Positions 27,225-34,992 of a stretch of DNA of 64,000 nt are shown here, piece by piece. The stretch comes from Chloroflexota bacterium. Lineage in GTDB: Bacteria; Chloroflexota; Anaerolineae; Anaerolineales; Villigracilaceae. The stretch's first letter is position 1, and every line of letters starts with the position of its first letter. Position numbers and translations under genes: made by a program. Under the pieces are notes generated by a model, which saw only the letters and a list, made by a program, of their open reading frames with translations, searched no databases and was not told the origin of the DNA. Location: the NCBI GenBank assembly GCA_016213105.1, contig JACRBN010000013.1, positions 25,713 to 89,712 on the forward strand. Direction: 5' to 3'.

Positions 27225-27800
27225 ATGTCGAAAAAATACTGGATCGTTCTCGTCCCGCTGTTGATCCTGTCCTGTAATTTCCTCTTCCCCGCGCGGACGC
27301 CCGTCGTCCCGACGACGCAGCCAGCAACCATCCCGCCCAGTGCAACGGCGCCCATGACCGACCCAACCGAGCCTGCCTCCGCACCCACAGAAGCGCAGGC
27401 AGATCGGCCCGCGCATGTCGTCATCCGCCTCTACCGGGCGGATGGATCACTGGAGGAACAGATCGCCGAACATGCGCAAAAAGCCCGCGACTTGGGCCTG
27501 GCCCTCTTCATCGAATTCGACGCCACCTGGTGCCCGCCCTGCCAGGCCATCGAGGAAAGCCTGGAGCAGGGGAATCCGCTGATGATGGAAGCGATCCAGG
27601 GCGTGTACCTGCTCCGCGCGGATGCGGACGATTGGGGCTGGGACAACCCAGGCCTGTCCTTCGAAGCCATTCCTGTCTACTTCAAGCTGGACGAGAATGG
27701 CCAGCCTACAGGCGATATCATCGACGGCGACGCCTGGGGCGAAAACATTCCCGAAAACTTCGCGCCCGTGCTGGATGCGTTTTTCCACGGGCAGGAGTAA
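27225..27800 (+). CDS. Thioredoxin-fold lipoprotein
   Basis: 191 residues from ATG at 27225, with GGGAGGAT four bases before it. Lipobox LILSC (Cys 17), a Pro/Thr-rich tether (about 20-65), and a thioredoxin domain with the active site DATWCPPCQAIEE. The cis-proline is in FEAIPVYF. It is probably an extracytoplasmic disulfide reductase or isomerase anchored in the membrane. The last 20 residues (GDAWGENIPENFAPVLDAFF) recur downstream in two pseudogenes. Confidence 0.85.
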   Translation: MSKKYWIVLVPLLILSCNFLFPARTPVVPTTQPATIPPSATAPMTDPTEPASAPTEAQADRPAHVVIRLYRADGSLEEQIAEHAQKARDLGLALFIEFDATWCPPCQAIEESLEQGNPLMMEAIQGVYLLRADADDWGWDNPGLSFEAIPVYFKLDENGQPTGDIIDGDAWGENIPENFAPVLDAFFHGQE

Positions 27801-27952
27801 TGGTTACATTCCTTGTAGGCGCTGGAGCTGCCTACATAGCGCCAAATTCCATTGTATACACAGAGGGACAGGTTGTTTCCTCAGTTGCCATAGATCATTG
27901 GTTTTGGCCATGGATCAACGAAAAATATCTGGGCAGAGAATATGGCTATTAA
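27800..27952 (+). CDS. Short ORF, possible RHS tip-toxin C-terminal remnant
   Basis: 50 residues, starting in the TAATG overlap with the thioredoxin-like gene. The peptide (MVTFLVGAGAAYIAPNSIVY ... REYGY) has no recognised family. Base composition drops toward AT here. Its place directly before a small membrane-protein gene is like the end of a toxin tip before its immunity gene. It may instead be a chance ORF. Confidence 0.35.
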   Translation: MVTFLVGAGAAYIAPNSIVYTEGQVVSSVAIDHWFWPWINEKYLGREYGY

Positions 27953-27985
27953 CAATTCCTACTCAATAACACGATATGAGGAGAA

Positions 27986-28279
27986 ATGAAAACAAAAAAA
28001 GAAAATTGCCAGCGCGAATTTAGAAAAGAAATGCTTAAACGCTACGTGAAAAATTTATGGGTGTATTTGCCCTTTTTTTTAGCTATTCTGGCTCTTCTGA
28101 CTTTGAAAATATCTATTAGTTTGATGGCATTTATTTCAGGCTTCTCAGGAGTTTTCATAATATTAAAAAAAGAGGCTCCGTCAGGAATGTTTCCCATTCG
28201 TGGGTCAGCAGCCATTGTGATAGGAATTGTACTAATGCTTCTATTCTGGGGCTTGGCGGCTCTTCTAGTTTGGTTTTGA
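27986..28279 (+). CDS. Small membrane protein, possible immunity protein
   Basis: 97 residues. Basic N-terminus (MKTKKENCQREFRKEMLKR) then three hydrophobic stretches (LPFFLAILALLTL, LMAFISGFSGVFIIL, IVIGIVLMLLFWGLAALLVW). GAGGAG lies six bases before ATG. AT-rich compared with flanking genes. Not recognised; size and position suggest a membrane immunity protein of a polymorphic toxin, which is inference. Confidence 0.55.
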   Translation: MKTKKENCQREFRKEMLKRYVKNLWVYLPFFLAILALLTLKISISLMAFISGFSGVFIILKKEAPSGMFPIRGSAAIVIGIVLMLLFWGLAALLVWF

Positions 28280-28479
28280 AATCGGCTTTGGTGCATGAAT
28301 ACTTTCTGGGCTACGACGTCAACCGCGAAACGCCCCTGTGGGGGAATCGCCTGGTACAGGTGCAGAAAAACGGAGCGACCATCGCACAATTCACCTTCAA
28401 CGCGGACGGCAACGCTTGGGGCGAAAATATCCCCGATAATTTCGCGCCCGTGCTGGATGAGTTTTTTCACGGGCAATAA
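28270..28479 (+). pseudogene. RHS-repeat fragment fused to thioredoxin-gene tail
   Basis: The reading frame gives NRLVQVQKNGATIAQFTF then NADGN, a YD/RHS-repeat-like string, then switches without break into AWGENIPDNFAPVLDEFFHGQ and stop, nearly the same as the end of the thioredoxin-like lipoprotein at 27225-27800. No start codon with ribosome site is seen. Eighty bases are identical to 29089-29168. Confidence 0.7.
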
Positions 28480-28487
28480 ATGATGTA

Positions 28488-28541
28488 GCGCAAGATGGCA
28501 TCTTGCGCCGCCTCCAACCACCCTGGATTACAAATCCAGGG
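28488..28541. repeat. Two perfect palindromes
   Basis: GCGCAAGATG GCATCTTGCGC-type hairpin (28488-28508) and CCCTGGATT/AATCCAGGG (28521-28541, three-base loop). They belong to the variable palindrome family of the window and lie after the pseudogene. Confidence 0.75.
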
Positions 28542-28567
28542 GGAGCAAATCAATAAAAGAGGTACGC

Positions 28568-28912
28568 ATGGAGATATTATTAATACTTGGAATAGTTGGT
28601 TGGATATTAGGGTATCTTGCGGCTAAAGATGTTATTACTATTAAAGAATCGGACCCTTATTGGCGGCGTTTTATTATTGTTCCACGCTGGTTGTATTATA
28701 TTTGCGGAGCGCCAAAATCATCCTCCCATCCAGAAGGATCAATAATGGCAAGAATACTTGGAGCACAACTTTCGTCAATTGTTATTGCATTTTTTTCGTT
28801 AATTTGCCTGAGTTCGCAAATCAGTCCGGGTTGGGCCATCTTTGGCCTTTTCGCAGGTGGTGCCGTTCCATATCTGATAGTATATTATTATTCCAAAAAT
28901 GCAGTCTGTTGA
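28568..28912 (+). CDS. Small membrane protein of unknown function
   Basis: 114 residues. Hydrophobic stretches at about 3-18, 65-83 and 88-107, separated by a polar segment with DPYWRRFIIVPRWLYYICGA. GAGGTACGC precedes ATG. Markedly AT-rich. Not recognised. It lies between two RHS-like remnants, so an immunity role is possible. Confidence 0.55.
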   Translation: MEILLILGIVGWILGYLAAKDVITIKESDPYWRRFIIVPRWLYYICGAPKSSSHPEGSIMARILGAQLSSIVIAFFSLICLSSQISPGWAIFGLFAGGAVPYLIVYYYSKNAVC

Positions 28913-29036
28913 TTTATTAAGGGGCTCGACAGAGTGTCAACCTTTGTTATGCCATTGAAAAGAACATGAAACCCCACCACCGCACAGTAGACGCTCCGCA
29001 TCTCCTCCCGCATCATTGGCGCGGGCACATTCAACC

Positions 29037-29302
29037 TGGGCTACGAAACGGGCTGCGAAGCGCCCCTGTGAGGGAACCGTCTGGCGCAGGTGCAGAAAAA
29101 CGGAGCGACCATCGCACAATTCACCTTCAACGCGGACGGCAACGCTTGGGGCGAAAATATCCCCGAAAATTTTGCAAACAGCTTCGCTGTTGCAATATGG
29201 CAAAACTCGGGCCTCCAGTTTGATGGCGTTGTTTCCCCGGCGGACATTTATTTTTCTGCCGACCGGATAGAATATATGTCGAACTTGATAGACAATCAGT
29301 AA
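29037..29302 (+). pseudogene. Second RHS-thioredoxin chimera with a new tail
   Basis: Same 80 bases as the first chimera up to GENIPEN, then it diverges into FANSFAVAIWQNSGLQFDGV and ends MSNLIDNQ, two bases before the next ATG. The stretch upstream (29037-29088) matches 28307-28360 with small indels and frame breaks. The tail may be the C-terminal end of a lost toxin. Confidence 0.6.
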
Positions 29303-29304
29303 CC

Positions 29305-29523
29305 ATGAATTATACAGAGCTTCACACGATCACAGTGGAACAGTTTACGGAATGGCTAATAGGCGTTGTAATTCTTGTTTCGCCACTATTTAACGTATAT
29401 CTTCTCGTTAGACTCGCGACTACAAGAACAAGAAAGCTGCTGACAGGTGGTGTCGGACTTGGATTATACGTTTTGTACCTTTTCTTGATTTTCTATTCCT
29501 TCTTTTTTATAACTTACAACTGA
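29305..29523 (+). CDS. 72-residue two-helix membrane protein
   Basis: Two hydrophobic helices (WLIGVVILVSPLFNVYLLV and VGLGLYVLYLFLIFYSFFF) joined by a basic loop (RLATTRTRKLL). No ribosome site; the ATG follows the upstream stop by two bases, so it would depend on translational coupling. AT-rich, not recognised. Possible immunity remnant. Confidence 0.4.
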   Translation: MNYTELHTITVEQFTEWLIGVVILVSPLFNVYLLVRLATTRTRKLLTGGVGLGLYVLYLFLIFYSFFFITYN

Positions 29524-30285
29524 GAGGTGTATGGCGGCGTCAGAAGGCGCATTTCTATCATTTTAAGTAATCGGATTCTTGCTGTAAGGAAAAAGTATCC
29601 TTTGCTCGGCGTGGGTCTGTGACTCCGCCGAGGCATGACCGAAGGTCTTGTTCTGAACTTGCTCGGCACGGGACTCCGTCCCGCCGAGGCTGTGATCGCA
29701 GGGGTGGCCCCCTCCTGCCTCCACCCACGGGGGGAGGTGCCTAAACAGCAATTGCACTTTAACAACTCGCTGTCCGCACAAATGGGACTCTGTCCTACCT
29801 GCTGGGAGACCATCTCGGCAGTTCGTCCGATCACCGCAGACGCGGACGGAAACAAGTGCTGGAAATCCTCTATCGCGAAACATCCCGAGCCGTTCTTTGG
29901 GGAGTGGATAAAGCCTGCCCCCTCCGTTACACTGCGGGGGTGCTACGCGAGGGCGAGATCCGCGCCACGTGGACTTCCAGTCCCAGCACCACGCCGGCGT
30001 GTCAATCTTCACCCCAACTGCACTAGGGGTATTCAGCCAAAGTGCGCCACGTTGCAAAGTAGGCAAATTGAATTATCCTCGTGCATAAATCGGAGCAAAT
30101 TGCATGGGTTTTGCAAGAAAATCAGCTAAAAAGTGGTGAAAAGGGCGGTCAAAATGGCCTTAAGTTATGAGGCATGGCCGTTGGTATAATTTTGAAAGCC
30201 ATATGCCTAAAATGCTCCTATAGCCTAATTTGGGATGAAGCATTGTTGGGTAACTTCGGCTAGATTAAATAAGGAATAATGGAAC
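29524..30285. other. Gene-poor stretch with palindromes and decayed sequence
   Basis: No reading frame here has a ribosome site plus recognisable protein. Two GC-rich palindromes lie at 29605-29632 (CTCGGCG/CGCCGAG) and 29661-29688 (CTCGGCACGGGAC with mate). GC-rich and AT-rich patches alternate, as expected of merged fragments. Long open frames on both strands near 29563-30129 look like composition effects. Confidence 0.6.
30182..30190 (+). promoter_or_regulatory. Extended -10 promoter candidate
   Basis: TGGTATAAT fits an extended -10 (TGnTATAAT), about 95 bases before the 30286 ATG. It would give that gene its own transcript. Confidence 0.45.
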
Positions 30286-30675
30286 ATGAATCCTGCATTT
30301 AAGTTATTGCTTAAAGCTTTACGAATTCTTGCAGAATTTTTTATCTTGGTATTGATATTGATGTCGTTGTGGTTGCTAGGTGTTTCTATTGGAAACCTTG
30401 GTGCAAGAAGATATATACAAATTTATATCACCGCCCCGGGAAGTTTGTGGCAAATTCTATTTGCCGTGATTGAGCTTTCGGCAGGTATCTGGTTTTTTAT
30501 CGCGATGTTTAGACAACAACTTCCAGGAGGTATAAGGGAACTCGGATCTGGAGAACCGACCCTTGCCGCCAAGGCGAAATATTTTCCGGGTATTTTTGCT
30601 CTTGGAGTATTTGCAGGTTTAATTGGTAATGCAGTGACGATTCTTATTCAAGAAGCGGCTTTATACTTGAAATGA
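30286..30675 (+). CDS. Membrane protein of unknown function
   Basis: 129 residues with three hydrophobic helices (about 15-37, 58-77, 100-122). The polar part between the second and third reads RQQLPGGIRELGSGEPTLAA. Upstream AAGGAATAATGGAAC offers a weak ribosome site. Not recognised. It ends 24 bases before the third RHS-like remnant and has the same small-membrane-protein character as the genes at 27986 and 28568. Confidence 0.55.
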   Translation: MNPAFKLLLKALRILAEFFILVLILMSLWLLGVSIGNLGARRYIQIYITAPGSLWQILFAVIELSAGIWFFIAMFRQQLPGGIRELGSGEPTLAAKAKYFPGIFALGVFAGLIGNAVTILIQEAALYLK

Positions 30676-30699
30676 TGATTTAGGGGACGCTGCCCCGAA

Positions 30700-30825
30700 A
30701 ACCGCCCGGTGCAGGTGAAGAAGAACGGCGCGACCATTGCCCAATTCACCCCTTCGCCTTCGCTCCCCCTACGGGGACTTCGCAGGGCAGGCTTCGACGC
30801 GGACGGAAAACGGGTAAAATCCACA
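30700..30825 (+). pseudogene. RHS-repeat fragment carrying an in-frame palindromic insertion
   Basis: The frame reads NRPVQVKKNGATIAQFT, then 14 foreign residues (PSPSLPLRGLRRAG), then FDADGKRVKST, the normal continuation of a YD-repeat. Removing 30751-30792 restores the repeat exactly in frame. No start, and no RHS core upstream. Confidence 0.7.
30751..30792. repeat. 42-base palindromic element inserted in frame
   Basis: CCTTCGCCTTCGC TCCCC on the left pairs imperfectly with GGGGAC TTCGCAGGGCAGG on the right. Length is a multiple of three and it has no stop codon in the host frame. Confidence 0.6.
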
Positions 30826-30890
30826 GCGGGCGCATCCCCAGCCTGGGGGTCTGCGCCCGCATCTTTGCGCGCGAACAGTGAGAACCCGCC

Positions 30891-31538
30891 ATGCACCCAT
30901 CCCTGCTCGAATTCGTCGGCTATCTCGGCTCGGTCTTGATCGCCGTTTCGCTCACCATGAAGTCGCTGGTGCGCCTGCGCCTGATCAACCTGGCGGGCGC
31001 GTTGGTCTTTACCGTCTACGGCCTGCTGATCCGCGCCTACCCCGTGGCGGCGCTGGACGGCATCATCGTGGCCATCGACCTGTATTACCTGCTCCAGATG
31101 TGGCGGCAGAAGGATTATTTCAAACTGCTCGAGGTCTCGCACGACAGCGCCTACCTGGGCGGCTTCGTGGAGTTCTATCGGAAGGAGATCGCCGTCTTCT
31201 TTCCCAATTACCGCTTCCAACCCGACGCCGACGATCTGGCGGTCTTCGTGCTGCGCAACATGGTGCCCGCGGGTGTGCTGGTCGTGCATAAGGACGGCGA
31301 ACAGGCGCGGGTCGTGCTGGATTTCGTCATCCCCGGCTACCGCGACTTCCGCGCGGGGCGCTTCCTGTTCGAGACCAGCGCGGAGTTCTTCCGCCAGCGT
31401 GGGCTGACCCGTTTCGTCTCCGAGGCGGGCAACGCGCGGCACGAATCCTACCTCAGGCGCATGAACTTCGAGTTCAGCGACGGGCTGTATGTCCGCGGCA
31501 TCCGCCCCCACGCCATTCTGCAGGATGGGGGCATGTAA
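30891..31538 (+). CDS. YgjV-like membrane domain plus GNAT-like C-terminal domain
   Basis: 215 residues. Residues 5-85 hold three to four helices (LGYLGSVLIAVSLTMKSLV-like start, LINLAGALVFTVYGLLIRAY), similar to the inner-membrane YgjV family. Residues 95-205 are soluble and resemble an acetyltransferase-like fold (VFVLRNMVPAGVLVV, EAGNARHESYLRRMNFEF). Both assignments rest on general similarity. It follows the accessory region and has host-like GC-rich composition. Confidence 0.6.
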   Translation: MHPSLLEFVGYLGSVLIAVSLTMKSLVRLRLINLAGALVFTVYGLLIRAYPVAALDGIIVAIDLYYLLQMWRQKDYFKLLEVSHDSAYLGGFVEFYRKEIAVFFPNYRFQPDADDLAVFVLRNMVPAGVLVVHKDGEQARVVLDFVIPGYRDFRAGRFLFETSAEFFRQRGLTRFVSEAGNARHESYLRRMNFEFSDGLYVRGIRPHAILQDGGM

Positions 31539-31643
31539 CCGCCGCGGCGCGCACAGCGTGGACGGGGGACGGGTACCTTTGGGGCAGTAACTTTCTCAAT
31601 CTGCCAGTGTTTGCCTACTCAAGAGACGAAAGGATTAGAGACC

Positions 31644-32885
31644 ATGGAAAACACTTCTTCATTTTTCGAAAAACCCAACGTGGAAAAAGGCGTCATCGCC
31701 GTCGGCCAGGGCGTGCCCTTCGGCCTGATGCGCGTGACCAACTCCCAGGTCCAGATCGGCGGCGTGTACGGCACCTGGGGCGAAAGCTACGACAACCAGT
31801 CCCTGCCCGCCATGCTCGAAGACCGCCTGGGCGTCCCCATCCCCGCCTCCGAACGCTTGAACCTGGCCGAATTGGGCTTCCTCAGCCGCCATCACATCAC
31901 CAACCTGAGCCGCGAGGAGAACATGGAGCTGGAGGTGCAGATGGGCGCGCGTTTCCTGCGCGAGGCCGCCCTGGCCTGCGGCTGGAACCCGTCCGAGGTG
32001 GAGGCCATCCTGATCGGCATGAGCGCTCCCATCGCTGACGATTACCTCGAGCGCATCGCCCGCGGGGCGGGCATCCCCGAAAGCGCGCTCAAGGTGGCCG
32101 TGCATAAGGCCTGCGACGGCTCGGTCAGCAGCCTGCACCTGGCGCTCAACCCCGCCCTGCCCGAGAACCAGCAGCTCAACCAGAACCTCGCCGAACGCCT
32201 GCGCGGAAAAAAGGTGCTGGTCGGCGGCATCGAAGGCCTGAGCCGCTTCATCAACAGCTCGCACGATGCCAATGCCCTGCAGCTCTTCGGCAATGCCGCG
32301 GGCGTGATCGGCATCATCCCCGACGAGACCATGAAATTCCTGGCGGGCCGCTCCTTCGAGTCTTACGACGAGGATGGCGTCCTCCAGGTGCAGATGAACT
32401 ATCCGCACACGGCGCAAAAAAGCGACAGCGCCTGGAACATCGACGTGACCCAGACCAGCGCCACCCACATCCGCGTGGCGGGCCTGATGCACGAACCCCG
32501 CGACGGCTCCTCCATTGTCATGGCGGGACCGATGGGCATGGTCAAGCTGTTCGTGCGCACCGGCGTCCAGGTGGCCCGCGACGCCTATCTGGCCTACCGC
32601 GAGAAAATGGAACAGCTCGGCACGACCGGCAAATCGCTGGCCGTGGGCATCGTGCATCACGCCAATTACAAGATCAACCTGCTCAAGCAGAAACACCTGC
32701 AAAACGAGGGCATCAACCTGTCCATGCCGTGGCTGGTCAGCGACTTCGGCAACGTCAGCGCGGCCTCGAACATGATCGCCTTCCTGCGCAAACTGCCCGA
32801 CTTCAAGCCAGGCGACCACATCCTGATTGACGGCTTCGGCGCGGGCACCTACTACGATACCCTGGCCGTCGAACTCGGCGGATAA
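31644..32885 (+). CDS. 3-oxoacyl-ACP synthase III (KAS III)-family protein
   Basis: 413 residues from ATG at 31644. Thiolase-fold condensing enzyme with catalytic Cys in AVHKACDGSVSSLH, His in GIVHHANYKI and Asn in FGNVSAASN, the Cys-His-Asn triad of KAS III. C-terminal GDHILIDGFGAGTYYDTLAV is the usual glycine-rich end. Longer than housekeeping FabH (about 320), with extra residues between the Cys and His regions, so it may prime a special acyl pathway or resemble 3-oxoacyl synthases of secondary metabolism. No partner gene adjoins. Confidence 0.8.
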   Translation: MENTSSFFEKPNVEKGVIAVGQGVPFGLMRVTNSQVQIGGVYGTWGESYDNQSLPAMLEDRLGVPIPASERLNLAELGFLSRHHITNLSREENMELEVQMGARFLREAALACGWNPSEVEAILIGMSAPIADDYLERIARGAGIPESALKVAVHKACDGSVSSLHLALNPALPENQQLNQNLAERLRGKKVLVGGIEGLSRFINSSHDANALQLFGNAAGVIGIIPDETMKFLAGRSFESYDEDGVLQVQMNYPHTAQKSDSAWNIDVTQTSATHIRVAGLMHEPRDGSSIVMAGPMGMVKLFVRTGVQVARDAYLAYREKMEQLGTTGKSLAVGIVHHANYKINLLKQKHLQNEGINLSMPWLVSDFGNVSAASNMIAFLRKLPDFKPGDHILIDGFGAGTYYDTLAVELGG

Positions 32886-32898
32886 ACCCACCAACCCG

Positions 32899-32930
32899 CA
32901 TCCCCCAGGATCGCCCTGGGGGATGTTTGA
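32899..32930 (+). terminator. Rho-independent terminator-like hairpin
   Basis: CATCCCCCAGG (32899-32909) pairs with CCTGGGGGATG (32915-32925), followed by TTTGATT. Lies 14 bases after the KAS III stop. Confidence 0.75.
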
Positions 32931-32940
32931 TTAAGTTCCG

Positions 32941-33035
32941 TGGCGCGGAATGTTATTCCGCGCAGGCGCACCGTTATGGCGCCGTCGGCGGACGGATTGC
33001 CACATCGTACCCGAAGGGTAATCCGCCCCACCTGT
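32941..33035. repeat. Cluster of palindromes
   Basis: Three units in series: GCGCGGAAT/ATTCCGCGC (32943-32963), a GGCGCACCGTTATGGCGCC hairpin, and GGCGGACGGATTGCC with a distant GGTAATCCGCCCC. All share the variable-stem style of the palindrome family. Confidence 0.65.
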
Positions 33036-33047
33036 TTCCGCACTGGG

Positions 33048-33053
33048 TATAAT
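33048..33053 (+). promoter_or_regulatory. -10 element abutting the EamA gene (possible leaderless start)
   Basis: Consensus TATAAT ends nine bases before ATG at 33063. No ribosome site lies between. Confidence 0.6.
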
Positions 33054-33062
33054 CGGCAAATC

Positions 33063-33962
33063 ATGCATCCAAAACACTCTCTTCTTGGTTTACTGGCCGG
33101 TCTCGGCGCGGCCTCCATTTGGGGCGGCATGTACGTGGTCAGCAAGGTGGTGCTGGAGGTCGTCCCGCCCTTCGCGCTGCTCAGCACCCGCCTGGTGTTG
33201 GGCATCCTGACGCTGGGCCTCGTCATCGCCCTGCGCCCCAAACCCAGCCTGAACGCGAAACAGGCCTGGCAGATCTTCGGCGTGGGCGTGATGGGATACG
33301 GCATCTCGCTGGGCTTCCAATTCGTGGGGACGAAACTCTCCACCGCCTCGAACGGGTCGCTGGTCACCTCGGCCACGCCCGCCTTCATCCTGCTCTTTGC
33401 CCCGTTTCTGCTCGGCGAAAAGGCGACCCTGCGCGGGCTGATCGCCCTGTTCGTCTCGACCTTGGGCGTGGTGGCCGTCATCGATCCGCGCACGGCGGAG
33501 CTCTCCCCCTCGCTGTTTTTGGGCAATCTCAGCCTGCTGGCCGCCGCCTTGACCTGGGCGCTGTACTCGGTGCTGGTGCGCAAGGTGACCCGCGGCCTGG
33601 ATGTGATCCTGCCCACCGCCATCATGCTGGCCGGTGGACTGCCTTCCAGCCTGGCCCTCGGCGCCTGGGAGGTGAACACGCAGGGCCTCGGTCCCATCAC
33701 GCCGGGCGTCATCGGCGGCATCCTGTTCCTCGGCATCGTCTCGACCGCCTTCGCCATGTTCCTGTGGAATTACGCCTTCGCGGAACTGCCCGCCGCTGTG
33801 GCCTCGCTGACCTTCTTTGCCCAGCCCGTGGTCGGCACGATCCTGGGAGCGCTGTTTTTGGGCGAGATCATCACGCCCCTGTTCCTGTTCGGCGGCCTGC
33901 TGATCGGCCTGGGCCTGGTCATCGCCAGCACGGAAAAACCGACGAGTCCAACTCGACGCTGA
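33063..33962 (+). CDS. EamA/DMT-family transporter
   Basis: 299 residues, ten predicted helices in two EamA repeats (AASIWGGMYVVSKVVLEVVP; LLAAALTWALYSVLVRK). The second repeat ends with FFAQPVVGTILGALFLGE, the usual DMT signature. It is distinct from the transporter at 25674. ATG at 33063 is chosen over an earlier in-frame codon because the TATAAT box falls directly upstream. Substrate unknown. Confidence 0.87.
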   Translation: MHPKHSLLGLLAGLGAASIWGGMYVVSKVVLEVVPPFALLSTRLVLGILTLGLVIALRPKPSLNAKQAWQIFGVGVMGYGISLGFQFVGTKLSTASNGSLVTSATPAFILLFAPFLLGEKATLRGLIALFVSTLGVVAVIDPRTAELSPSLFLGNLSLLAAALTWALYSVLVRKVTRGLDVILPTAIMLAGGLPSSLALGAWEVNTQGLGPITPGVIGGILFLGIVSTAFAMFLWNYAFAELPAAVASLTFFAQPVVGTILGALFLGEIITPLFLFGGLLIGLGLVIASTEKPTSPTRR

Positions 33963-34023
33963 ACCTGGTCGCTCCCGCTCTTCCGTGCTCCCGTTGGATT
34001 TGTAAAAAACTTTCAAACACAAA

Positions 34024-34090
34024 GGGCACGACGGTCGCAAGGTAAAAAACGCGAGGAATCAAGGCTTTTTACCCTTGGTGGACAGTGCCC
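34024..34090. repeat. Imperfect inverted repeat
   Basis: GGGCAC (34024-34029) with GTGCCC (34085-34090), and inside it GGTAAAAA (34041-34048) with TTTTTACC (34066-34073). Text style (AAAGGGCACGACGG) is like spacer repeats seen between genes in many bacteria. Confidence 0.6.
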
Positions 34091-34116
34091 TTCGTGGTAA
34101 GGCTCTTTCCCATTAA

Positions 34117-34308
34117 TTACGGGAAATCCATAAGAATGTAGCCCAGGCGCCAGCCATCCACCCAAACAGTGCGCTGATCAAAGGCGTGGTGTGCGGCGTC
34201 CGCGTGGAAGAGATCGAAGATCCGCTCATGCAAAAGATCCGCTATTTGGACAAATTGATCGATGAACTCGCAAAAGGAAAAGCGCTGGAGAAGATTCTGC
34301 GGCAGTAA
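34117..34308 (+). pseudogene. 3' remnant of an unrecognised gene
   Basis: An open frame without start ends at TAA 34306-34308. It reads ...[19 protein letters not shown] then [20 protein letters not shown] and [18 protein letters not shown]. It looks like a real, amphipathic protein C-terminus with host-like codons. No start codon with ribosome site precedes it and the upstream side is a repeat, so the gene has lost its 5' part. Confidence 0.5.
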
Positions 34309-34368
34309 GTACACGGGACAGGTCGCAAACCATTGAGCAGTCTCACTCAAAGACAGGAACAACAAAAA

Positions 34369-34932
34369 ATGGAAGTCATTTTTCAAAACAAGATCGAAGA
34401 TTACCAAGCATTTGGCGAATATTATGTAACCGAAACGAAACAGGGTAAAAGATTAAGTATGCAACTCTTTCGGCTTACACAGTTCATAATAATTATGTTT
34501 ACAGCTTTGCTGGGTGCGTTTACCTGGGCGATAACAACAAAGGTACAAGCAGGAGTTAATATATTTGTTATTTGTTTTCTCGCAATGGAAGCCATAAGTA
34601 TGTTAAGGTCAAAATTTAAACCAATTTACCACGAAGGGATTCAATTATTTAATCGGCAAATTAGCTCCATGAGTCCAAAAGACTTGAGCTCGTTACAATT
34701 GCAAAAACAGCTAAAAATTGATGACGACTGGGTGGAAATTCGAAGTCCAGACACAGAACATCGTTGGCGCTGGAAAGCACTGAATCAGATTGGCGTGACC
34801 TCTGATTTTATCTTTATATTTTCACAGACCGTCGTAAGTATTATTATTCCGAAACGAGCTTTTTCGACAGAGCAAAGTTTCATTGAATTTGGGAGAATGA
34901 TGGTGGAGCTAAAAGAAAAAAACAGGGATTAA
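34369..34932 (+). CDS. YcxB-like membrane protein
   Basis: 187 residues from ATG at 34369 (TTG at 34333 possible). Two central membrane helices (about 33-55 and 58-78) and a C-terminal part reading FIFIFSQTVVSIIIPKRAFS then EQSFIEFGRMM, which matches the pattern of the YcxB-like family. AT-rich compared with both neighbours, a sign of recent gain. Function unknown. Confidence 0.65.
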   Translation: MEVIFQNKIEDYQAFGEYYVTETKQGKRLSMQLFRLTQFIIIMFTALLGAFTWAITTKVQAGVNIFVICFLAMEAISMLRSKFKPIYHEGIQLFNRQISSMSPKDLSSLQLQKQLKIDDDWVEIRSPDTEHRWRWKALNQIGVTSDFIFIFSQTVVSIIIPKRAFSTEQSFIEFGRMMVELKEKNRD

Positions 34933-34992
34933 AAAAGCATCGCAAAATCACATAAATCCATGCTGGAGCATTTACCATGGAGAGACCTGACT

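Noticed and set aside
27447..28521. Minus-strand frames with a repeated FAPGVAVDD/FAPSVAVRVEGELC-like peptide
   Set aside because: They are the reverse reading of the repeated RHS-thioredoxin segments, not a repeated gene.
29563..30129. Overlapping open frames on both strands (164-167 codons)
   Set aside because: Neither has a ribosome site or a recognisable protein, and both cross palindromic repeats.
31659..32894. Minus-strand frame of 411 codons opposite the KAS III gene
   Set aside because: Antisense shadow; the plus strand has the Cys-His-Asn triad.
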